Assembly (NCBI GenBank): GCA_027858745.1 | Contig: JAQICB010000125.1 | Coordinates: 1 to 36,548, forward strand | Reading direction: 5' to 3' | Source: Bacteroidales bacterium | GTDB lineage: Bacteria; Bacteroidota; Bacteroidia; Bacteroidales; UBA1715 | DNA: 36,548 bases | Shown here: positions 28,862 to 36,548 of the stretch, in pieces | Numbering within the stretch: position 1 is the first letter of the stretch | Layout: each line of letters opens with the position of its first letter | Notes under the pieces: model-generated | Database searches by the model: none | What the model was told of the DNA's origin: nothing | The model's input: only the letters and a program-made list of their open reading frames with translations | Position numbers and translations under genes: made by a program

Positions 28862-29232
28862 TATGATAATATCACATGCATAATTTGTGGATTTTTTCAT
28901 TTCATATTTGAAAAGAGTATTACTTCAATATTTTATGTGTCTGAATGTGAGTTTAAATGGTATTCTTACATAGCAACCAATATATGTTTTATATATCTGT
29001 GAGAAAGTAAATAGAAAAAACCGCACTAAATTTCTCTCTGAAAACCTAAAAATTTTCTTTTTTTTAACAAATTATTAATCTGCGGATTTATGGAATAAGT
29101 AGATTCTTAGATAAAAGAGAAAAAATATTTATATATTTGAGTTTAATTATAGAAATTGCTAAATAAGTTTAGTGATTTTTTAAAATTAACAAGAAAAAAA
29201 GAATTATCAGAAACCACTAAACTAGAAACGAC

Positions 29233-29871
29233 ATGAAAAAATTAACTAAACTACTTATTGTATTAATTTCATTTACATTTTTACAACCTTTAATTGCTTC
29301 TGAAAACAAAGCCAAAAAAAAAGATGATCAAAGTGGACCTTTTATAAATGTTGCTGCAACTTTTCCATCCATACTTTATGGAACACCTCTTATTTTTGAG
29401 AAAAGTGATCTTAGTAGCGATGTTAACAAAATAGGTTTTGCATTAGAAACGGGTAACTTATTTCAGATTGCAGAGATTGGTTCATTTGGAGCATTCGGAG
29501 TTAAAGCTACTTGGTTTGGTTTAGGTTTCAATAAATATGAATTAAGCAGTAACTCGTATCAAATAGTTTCTCTTAAAGCTCTCAAACCAGGGTTATTCTA
29601 TACGCAAATAATTGATAAAAATATATCTGTTGATGTTGCTTTTCAATTTGCACCATCGCTTTTATACGATACCGGTTCAGAAATTTTTATGCTAGGAATA
29701 GGGAAATCTACAGGTATAACCCTTCGATATAGTACTTTTGCAGTAGGTCTTTCATATGATTTCGGAACAATTACCGATGTTGATTTTATCGGAAAGGTTA
29801 CCGCTGACAACGAAAAATTAGTTAAATATAGAACAAATAGTCTTGCTGTAAGAGTAGGATTTAAATTCTAA
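29233..29871 (+). CDS. Small outer-membrane beta-barrel protein, unknown function
   Basis: Signal peptide MKKLTKLLIVLISFTFLQPLIA; alternating amphipathic strands; C-terminal VRVGFKF ending in Phe. Confidence 0.65.
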   Translation: MKKLTKLLIVLISFTFLQPLIASENKAKKKDDQSGPFINVAATFPSILYGTPLIFEKSDLSSDVNKIGFALETGNLFQIAEIGSFGAFGVKATWFGLGFNKYELSSNSYQIVSLKALKPGLFYTQIIDKNISVDVAFQFAPSLLYDTGSEIFMLGIGKSTGITLRYSTFAVGLSYDFGTITDVDFIGKVTADNEKLVKYRTNSLAVRVGFKF

Positions 29872-30057
29872 TAAAAATATTTTATGGATTGCTCAGCCAA
29901 CTGAATTTGTTCACTCAAAACGGATAATTATGAGTTTCTTAGTTTGACTAACTATTTTTTTTAGCGGTAATAAATGTTTTTTGTAGTCCATATTTTTCAG
30001 CAAAAATGGAAGTTAATAAGCTTGGATATGCAACAAAATAATGGACATAAAGTTAAG

Positions 30058-30891
30058 TTATGCAACATTTAATTGATTAATAAATAATTGTTCAAATTCT
30101 AAAATTGTTTTGTAACCAATAGCAGAGTGTCTTCTATTCCTATTATACCAAGTTTCTATATATTCAAAAATTGAAAGTGTGGCATCTTTTCTAGTAAGAT
30201 ACTTGTTTTTATACACCCATTCTATTTTTAAGCTTTTAAAGAAACTCTCAGCAACCGCATTATCCCAACAGTTACCTTTTCTACTCATACTTTGTTGTAT
30301 TAGTCCATTATAATTGTTTAACAAGTCTGTAAATGCACTACAGGCATATTGTATGCCTCTGTCTGAATGAAAAATAAGCTCTTTGGATATTTCATTGTTT
30401 TTAACAGCCATTTTCCATGCAGCAATACTTGTATTGTAAGCACTCATGTCTGAACTCATAGACCAACCAACAATTTTACGATTAAATAGATCAATAATTA
30501 CAGTTAAATAAAGCCATCCTTGATTAGTTCTAATATAAGTAATGTCTGATACCCACACTTGATTTGCCCTTTCTACATGAAAATTTCTATTCAGTAAATT
30601 TGGTGCAACCGGATAGTTATGCTTCGAATCGGTCGTTAATTTAAATTTCCGAGGTTTTCGAGCCATTATTCCTACATTACTCATTATTCTAGCTACACGT
30701 GGACGAGAAACGGTATATCCTAATTCTATGAGTTCTTTTGTCATCCGCGGAGAACCATATGTATTATGACTTGCTTTAAATATATCCTTTATTTGCATTA
30801 ACAATACTTCATTTTCTAACCATCTCTTTGACGATTTAGCCTTTAACCATTGGTAATAGCCACTTTTACTTACTTTAAATACTTCACACAT
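30058..30891 (-). CDS. IS3-family transposase OrfB (DDE integrase core)
   Basis: DDE context WVSDITYIRTNQGWLYL, IFHSDRGIQYAC, NCWDNAVAESFFKSLKIE; open frame continues upstream of the ATG to the slippery site. Confidence 0.96.
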   Translation of the reverse strand: MCEVFKVSKSGYYQWLKAKSSKRWLENEVLLMQIKDIFKASHNTYGSPRMTKELIELGYTVSRPRVARIMSNVGIMARKPRKFKLTTDSKHNYPVAPNLLNRNFHVERANQVWVSDITYIRTNQGWLYLTVIIDLFNRKIVGWSMSSDMSAYNTSIAAWKMAVKNNEISKELIFHSDRGIQYACSAFTDLLNNYNGLIQQSMSRKGNCWDNAVAESFFKSLKIEWVYKNKYLTRKDATLSIFEYIETWYNRNRRHSAIGYKTILEFEQLFINQLNVA

Positions 30892-30923
30892 CTTCTCAAC
30901 AGGAAATGCTTTTTTATGTTGTT

Positions 30924-31256
30924 TTATAAACCTAAAGATTTCTTGTCGCTCGTGGAGAAGATGCTGATTGCCTTTTTTAATATGTCACGTTCTAACTGAG
31001 CATCTTTAAGCTCTTTTTTTAATCGTGTTATTTCTCTTTCTTTATCTGTCATTTTTGGAGTTCCTCTTCCTGGAAAACAGTTGTGCTTATATGACTCATA
31101 TTCTTTACGCCATCTGTACAACATGTTCTCATGAACACCTAATTCTTCGGCAATTTCCGATACACTTCCTCGTGCATAACTCAGCTCAACAGCTTTTTGT
31201 TTAAATTCTGAGTCGTACGTTTTTCGTTTTGTCATTTTTCTGTCTTTTTTAAGCAA
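30924..31256 (-). CDS. IS3-family transposase OrfA (HTH)
   Basis: KRKTYDSEFKQKAVELSYARGSVSEIAEELGVHENMLYRWRKEYE. Confidence 0.94.
   Translation of the reverse strand: MLKKDRKMTKRKTYDSEFKQKAVELSYARGSVSEIAEELGVHENMLYRWRKEYESYKHNCFPGRGTPKMTDKEREITRLKKELKDAQLERDILKKAISIFSTSDKKSLGL
30972..30978 (-). other. Programmed -1 frameshift slippery heptamer A AAA AAG
   Basis: Minus strand TTA AAA AAG GCA in the orfA frame; -1 slip gives GGC AAT CAG..., open for 27 codons into OrfB Met. Confidence 0.85.
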
Positions 31257-31458
31257 AGTTACAAACTTAACTTAACGTCCAGTCAAATGTAGTACATCCA
31301 GCTTGAGAAATTTTATGGGGCATTTGTATATGATACATCTTGTGCAAAGTGAAGAGAAAAAAATGGATACTTAAATTGTGAAACAGAGCTTTTATTTTAA
31401 TAAAAAACTCTGTTCAATCGAATGTCATAATCATTCCCACTAATTGTCAATTGAGCTG

Positions 31459-32439
31459 TTAATTCGCAACCATCTGTAACAATACAATACTGCCAATTAT
31501 AAGGATAAAAAGAAGTTCTTGCCAAAATCGTGAACGAATATTTTCGAGATAATTGGAAATGATAAAGCTTGCCGAAGGAATAATAAAAAAGAAGATTTCT
31601 TTATTTGCCGCAGGAACGCTAAAAAATATAATGGTGGTAAGAATAATGAAAAACAATAAAAGCGTATAATATTTTCGGGTCGAAATTTTTCTGATTGTAC
31701 CTGAAAAAAGATACCCCAATGCGCGTAAAAAAAGTATTGAAATGATTCCGATAAAAATGTAGTGTGGATAGCCGAATTCGAATGAGGGATGCCATACCGT
31801 AATATTATATTGGATAGTTTTTACTAAGTCGGGAACAGAATCGCGAACGAAAAAAATTGAAAAAATTATTAGTATTGGTGTTGCCAATCCGAAAATTCCT
31901 GCAGCCCATTGACGCCAATTAAAGGGTAACAACACGGTTAATGCGATAAAAATAAAGAGACCGAAAAATAGAGCGTTGGCATAAAATAAACTTGCAATAG
32001 CGATGCACACTCCGGCTTCGAATACCGGTTGAAGAGCTCGCTCGTTTTTGTATATTTTAAAAAGGAAATATATACCGAGCAATATAAATAAAAGTGCAAA
32101 ATGAAGCGGATTGTATTGTTTAAGCACTAAAAAACTCCCTGATAATAAGAAAAATAGAAAGATGTTGATGGACGTGCGTTTTTCAATTAATCGGAAAGAA
32201 TTATTTATTTGAGAAAGTATAAAGGCATTGAGCAATATTGTTGCCAAAAGAACACCGTTACATGCAATAGTTGATGAGCATACCGATTGCAATAAACTGT
32301 ACAACGGCATCGGATTGGCATCGTAGTATACTTCTGTGATTGTTGGCTCAATAATAAAAGATGCCCATATACCCAATAAAAAGAGTGGATATAAAATAAA
32401 GGTAACCGGAGAGTTTTTTTGTAAAATTGAATAAATCAT
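31459..32439 (-). CDS. Polytopic inner-membrane protein (DUF6427-like)
   Basis: 326 aa, many TM segments; start overlaps the purD stop (ATGA-type). Confidence 0.6.
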   Translation of the reverse strand: MIYSILQKNSPVTFILYPLFLLGIWASFIIEPTITEVYYDANPMPLYSLLQSVCSSTIACNGVLLATILLNAFILSQINNSFRLIEKRTSINIFLFFLLSGSFLVLKQYNPLHFALLFILLGIYFLFKIYKNERALQPVFEAGVCIAIASLFYANALFFGLFIFIALTVLLPFNWRQWAAGIFGLATPILIIFSIFFVRDSVPDLVKTIQYNITVWHPSFEFGYPHYIFIGIISILFLRALGYLFSGTIRKISTRKYYTLLLFFIILTTIIFFSVPAANKEIFFFIIPSASFIISNYLENIRSRFWQELLFILIIGSIVLLQMVAN

Positions 32440-33713
32440 ATGTCTAAATCAAATCCGATATCTGTTCGGTAATTCATTTTTTCGAAGCTAATGCGAGAAA
32501 TTGTATTGTATGATTCACGTAATGCTTCGTCTTTCGTCTTTCCGTATGATGTAACAGCCAATACACGACCACCTGCCGTAACAAGCTCATTGTGTTCGTT
32601 GCGTTTTGTTCCTGCATGGAATAGTAAGCTGTTTGTCGGGCTTTCTAAACCGTCCATCTTTTTGCCTTGTTCGTAGGAACCCGGATAGCCACCGGAAACT
32701 AACATTACAGTTGTTGCCGTTTCGGGCTTTATGCGTATAGATTTTTTCGATAATTTTTGTTCGCCAGCAGCAATGCATAGTTCAAGAAAATCTGATTCTA
32801 TACGCGGAAAAACCACCTCGGTTTCGGGGTCACCCATACGTACATTATATTCAATTACTTTTGCTGTTTCGTTTTCTACCATGAGTCCAATAAAAATAAA
32901 TCCACAGTATGGAAGCGTATCTTTTTGCAGACCGGTAATAGTTGGTTGTATAATATCATGTTCTATATGGGTACGAAGTTTTTCTGTTGCAAACGGAACC
33001 GGCGAAACAGCACCCATTCCTCCGGTGTTTAGTCCGGTGTCGCCTTCGCCAATACGTTTGTAATCTTTTGCCTCGGGAAGAATTAGATAGTCTTTTCCGT
33101 CGGTTAATACAAAAATCGACATTTCAATGCCATGTAAACATTCTTCGATAACAACTTGTTTGCTTGCCTCACCAAATTTACCCTGCAACATGTTTTGCAA
33201 TTCTTGTTTTGCTTCTTGAATTGAGTCAAGAATTAAGACTCCTTTGCCGCCTGCAAGACCGTCAGCTTTAAGTACATATGGTGGCTTTTGTGCGGTCAAA
33301 AAAGAATACCCCTCCTCAATATTTTCGGGATTAACCGTAATGTGAGCTGCGGTAGGAATTGCGTGACGATTCATGAATTCCTTTGCAAATTGCTTGCTGC
33401 CTTCTAGTTGTGCTGCTTGTTTTTGGGGACCGATTACGGGAATATGAGCAATTTTGGTATCCTGTATAAAAAAATCATGAATACCTTGTACTAAAGGGTC
33501 TTCGGGTCCAACAATGACCATAGAAATAGCATTGTCTAATACCGCTTTTTTTATGGCATCAAAATCAGTAGGCGAAATTGAAAGATTAATTCCCATATCA
33601 GCAGTTCCGGCATTTCCCGGAGCAATGAAAAGTTTGGATAATAAAGGGCTTTGTGTTAATTTCCATGCAAATGCATGTTCCCGTCCTCCGGATCCAATTA
33701 ATAAAATATTCAT
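32436..33713 (-). CDS. purD: Phosphoribosylamine-glycine ligase
   Basis: MNILLIGSGGREHAFAWKL; VLKADGLAGGKGVLI; GDTGLNTGGMGAVSP; EYNVRMGDPETEVVFPR. Confidence 0.97.
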   Translation of the reverse strand: MNILLIGSGGREHAFAWKLTQSPLLSKLFIAPGNAGTADMGINLSISPTDFDAIKKAVLDNAISMVIVGPEDPLVQGIHDFFIQDTKIAHIPVIGPQKQAAQLEGSKQFAKEFMNRHAIPTAAHITVNPENIEEGYSFLTAQKPPYVLKADGLAGGKGVLILDSIQEAKQELQNMLQGKFGEASKQVVIEECLHGIEMSIFVLTDGKDYLILPEAKDYKRIGEGDTGLNTGGMGAVSPVPFATEKLRTHIEHDIIQPTITGLQKDTLPYCGFIFIGLMVENETAKVIEYNVRMGDPETEVVFPRIESDFLELCIAAGEQKLSKKSIRIKPETATTVMLVSGGYPGSYEQGKKMDGLESPTNSLLFHAGTKRNEHNELVTAGGRVLAVTSYGKTKDEALRESYNTISRISFEKMNYRTDIGFDLDI

Positions 33714-33836
33714 GCTATTGTTTCTGTTTTTTTATTACAAATATAATGCGAATATACATATTTTTCTTTCGTAATTATGGTAAATTATAGCGAATTTATA
33801 AAGTCTTTTGTATGTTTGCATACAATATGTAAATCA

Positions 33837-36329
33837 ATGAAATTTCGAAAACAGTCACTATATATATCATTCCTTATTGTCCTTCCCTTTGTGTTTGGAC
33901 TGGTGAATTGTGCTCGTGAATCCCACCCTACAGGAGGTCCGGTGGACACACTTGCTCCTCGGGTAATTTTAGAAAAGCCTCGGAATGAAGCTTCGTCTTT
34001 GTACCCAAAAAAAATTAAATTATTTTTTAATGAACATGTGCAATTAGCTTCTGTTGAGCAAAATTGTATTATTTCTCCTGTTTTTGATGAGCAACCTAAT
34101 ATAAAAGCACGCGGAAAAAAAGTTATTATTTCTGTTCCAACCGACGAACTCGTTGAGAATACAACCTTTACTTTTAATTTTTCGAATGCAATTGTGGATA
34201 AAAATGAAGGAAATGTTCTTGAAAAATATGTGTATGCATTTTCTACCGGTCCGGCAATTGATTCTTTGCGAATTTCCGGAAGTGTTATGAATGTTGAATC
34301 GCGGGCTATGCCTGAAAATGTGTTTGTGGTTTTGTATGAAGATGATTCAGATTCTGCTTTTTATTCGCAACGGCCTTTGTATATTACCCGTGTGAGTGAA
34401 CAAGGTGATTTTGCTTTTACCAATATTCGTTCCGGAAGGTATACAATGTATGCTATTGCTGATAAGAATAATGATTATATGTTTAATATGCCCTCTGAGC
34501 AGATTGCTTTTTTGGATGAACAAATTAAACCCTATGCAATTGTGCGCAATGATACTATTATTGTGAAGCACGATTCTTTAAATGCTGTAGATAGTATTAC
34601 CAAAGATTCGATACAGATTGTGCAAAAAACAAGGTTTTATCCTGATTCTATACAGTTGTTTTTGTTTAAAAATGAGGTCTATAATCAGCGTATTGAAGAA
34701 TGGGAACGACTTTCACCGTATCTTTTTTCAATGAGGTTTGCTCGTCCGTTTCGTGAAGATGAAGTTGAGGTCGCTATTCCCGGTCGTACCGAACAGAGCG
34801 ATTTTATTCTTGAGTCTGTCGGGCAAGATAGTTTGTTGGTATGGTTTGTTGATACGTCTTTGGCTTATGCCGACAGTATTCGTATGATTGTGAATATTCC
34901 TCAGGATAATTTTGCCGACACGCTTGCTGTTTTTTCTTCAAAAGAAATCCCCCCTAGTTTAAATTGTAATGTCAATAATCTGAAAACGATAACGCTTCAA
35001 CAAGATGATTCGGTGTTTTTGACTGCGAATCGACCGATAGCGTCAGTGCAAGATTCCATGTATGTCTTTTCTCTTCACGATACTATTGCGTACCAAAATC
35101 GTCGAGGTCAGGTGTTTGACTCTGCCGATATGGTGCAAGCTTCTGTTCACCAACATTCGCCATATGTATTTCCGAAAAATTCCGAGTATTATTACGAACA
35201 TCAACAGATAATTTCTCAGAAAACCGGAACAGCTCGTTTTGCATTATATTTTGCACATAATCTTGTGCAGAAGGATTCGGTACTGCTTACAGTGGATGAA
35301 TTTCCGCAGGCTGAGAACTGGTATATTTCTGAATATGACGAAGTTTCGCGAGCCTTGTTGTGTTGGATAACAGATGATAATATAGCTGCTCTGAAAAACC
35401 CACGTATGACCGTGCGTTTCCTCAATGAGCATGGAGATGTTCACCGTCAAAAAATATCGTTTTCTCCTATTTTTTCTGCTGAAGAACGATATAGGAATGT
35501 GCGAATCCCTCGTCCGGTGATACATGTTTCCGAAAGTCAGCAAAAAGAGTTATTCATTGATGAATGTATTCAAATAGTATTGAATAATTCGATTGATATG
35601 TATACAGACAGCGTAATTTCTCTTTTTAAAGTCAAAGATTCTTTACAAAAATCCTGTATAACACGTATAGTGAGAGATGAACAATCTGTCCGCACTTTGT
35701 TGGTGTATCATACTGCCGAATTACATGAATCGTATGCTTTGCAAATAGGGAAACATGCCATTCGTGATGTGTATGGAGGATTAAGTAAAGAAACGACAAT
35801 ACTTATTCAAACCCAACAAGAGAAAAAAACATATTCATATATACCGATTCCCTATGAATTTTCTTTATCAGATGACCTGCGAACTATATTAATTTCAGCA
35901 GCATGGGAACCACAAAAAAAATATAAACTTTCATTACCATATGGTTTTGCTCAAGATGTATTCGGTGCACAATCTGACACCGTTTCTATTGAAGTGATGT
36001 GTCAAAATCAAGAGGAGTCGGGCAGTTTACAAGTAACAATAGATTCTATTCCGCAACTTGCGTGTGTGCTTCGTTCAGAAAAGTCCAATGCCATTGTATA
36101 TGCACCCTTTCAAACCAACGGAACCGTCGATTTTCGATCACTCCAGCCCGGGGTATATTCCTTGTCCTGTTTTGTTGATGTAAATCAAAATGCTCAGTGG
36201 GATGGTGGTTCTTTCGAACAAAAACGACAACCTGAAGTGCGTTATTTTTATCCCGAAACAATAACAATTGAAAAAAACAGACTCAAACAAGTTTCGTGGG
36301 ATTTGAAAAAAATGTTCAAAAAACAGTAA
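33837..36329 (+). CDS. Large lipoprotein with N-terminal Ig-like (SbsA-type) domain
   Basis: ATG 33837 gives a signal peptide with lipobox FGLVNC; ARESHPTGGPVDTLAPRVILEKPRNEAS...KKIKLFFNEHVQL pattern. Confidence 0.85.
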   Translation: MKFRKQSLYISFLIVLPFVFGLVNCARESHPTGGPVDTLAPRVILEKPRNEASSLYPKKIKLFFNEHVQLASVEQNCIISPVFDEQPNIKARGKKVIISVPTDELVENTTFTFNFSNAIVDKNEGNVLEKYVYAFSTGPAIDSLRISGSVMNVESRAMPENVFVVLYEDDSDSAFYSQRPLYITRVSEQGDFAFTNIRSGRYTMYAIADKNNDYMFNMPSEQIAFLDEQIKPYAIVRNDTIIVKHDSLNAVDSITKDSIQIVQKTRFYPDSIQLFLFKNEVYNQRIEEWERLSPYLFSMRFARPFREDEVEVAIPGRTEQSDFILESVGQDSLLVWFVDTSLAYADSIRMIVNIPQDNFADTLAVFSSKEIPPSLNCNVNNLKTITLQQDDSVFLTANRPIASVQDSMYVFSLHDTIAYQNRRGQVFDSADMVQASVHQHSPYVFPKNSEYYYEHQQIISQKTGTARFALYFAHNLVQKDSVLLTVDEFPQAENWYISEYDEVSRALLCWITDDNIAALKNPRMTVRFLNEHGDVHRQKISFSPIFSAEERYRNVRIPRPVIHVSESQQKELFIDECIQIVLNNSIDMYTDSVISLFKVKDSLQKSCITRIVRDEQSVRTLLVYHTAELHESYALQIGKHAIRDVYGGLSKETTILIQTQQEKKTYSYIPIPYEFSLSDDLRTILISAAWEPQKKYKLSLPYGFAQDVFGAQSDTVSIEVMCQNQEESGSLQVTIDSIPQLACVLRSEKSNAIVYAPFQTNGTVDFRSLQPGVYSLSCFVDVNQNAQWDGGSFEQKRQPEVRYFYPETITIEKNRLKQVSWDLKKMFKKQ

Positions 36330-36519
36330 ATTTTGTTCTTTTTTGTGCGAATCAATATTTCCAATCTTCTGCGAGTGCTTTTATTGTCTTGCTTTCAGTT
36401 AAATGACTAAAATAATAGGGTATTTTTTATGCGAATTGTTATAAATAGTGTAAAAAATATTGTGTACTTTTACACACAATTTCGAAAAAAATAGTTTAGC
36501 CTAAATAAAATGTATTAGT

Positions 36520-36548
36520 ATGAAAAAGACTCTTTTAATTTCAATTTT
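36520..36548 (+). CDS. Start of a truncated ORF with a signal-peptide-like N-terminus (MKKTLLISI...)
   Basis: ATG at 36520 followed by an open hydrophobic reading frame to the window end; only 9 complete codons visible. Confidence 0.4.

Larger units (their letters stand above)
30042..31281 (-). mobile_element. IS3-family insertion sequence, about 1240 bp, apparently intact
   Basis: Two overlapping-frame transposase ORFs; imperfect terminal inverted repeats TGGACATAAAGTTAAGTT (left) and TGGACGTTAAGTTAAGTT (right, reverse complement). Confidence 0.88.

Noticed and set aside
30018-31304. Imperfect complementary segments flanking the IS (AAGCTTGGAT left, ATCCAGCTT right), perhaps a split hairpin
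   Set aside because: Needs a one-base bulge and is only 9-10 bp; too weak to claim the IS interrupted a terminator without an empty-site comparison

Overview
The window is an AT-rich chromosomal segment, most likely Bacteroidota (probably Bacteroidales-like), judging from gene content and TAnnTTTG-type -7 promoter elements. Taxonomy is inferred, not computed. Most of it is housekeeping or cell-envelope content: a heme-precursor operon (hemB-hemL-hemE, minus strand); an endonuclease/exonuclease/phosphatase protein and a beta-helix lipoprotein; a two-domain SiaB-like (DUF6272) GHKL kinase followed by SiaC (DUF1987); a polyprenyl synthase; bactofilin with AtpZ/AtpI-like genes but no ATP synthase operon after them; a radical SAM/SPASM protein plus a WcaJ-like sugar transferase; the block coaX / OMP / TPR / lptC / small TM protein / gldE-like / ppiD; an orphan histidine kinase overlapping a PNPOx-like protein and an SDR epimerase; DUF177-rpmF-plsX-fabH; GT4 and GH8; a small beta-barrel OMP; an apparently intact IS3-family element with an A6G frameshift site; purD with a membrane protein; and a large Ig-like lipoprotein. 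I found no CRISPR array, rRNA, tRNA, phage or defence island. The best candidate for an under-described system is the tandem-domain SiaB kinase (both ATP-binding motifs kept) with a SiaC whose predicted phospho-threonine falls at residue 68, with no SiaA-like phosphatase or diguanylate cyclase nearby. Secondary candidates are non-coding: a perfect inverted repeat directly upstream of hemB, and a long-range stem-loop in the leader of the 29233 OMP gene. Product names come from motif recognition only; no database search was run.
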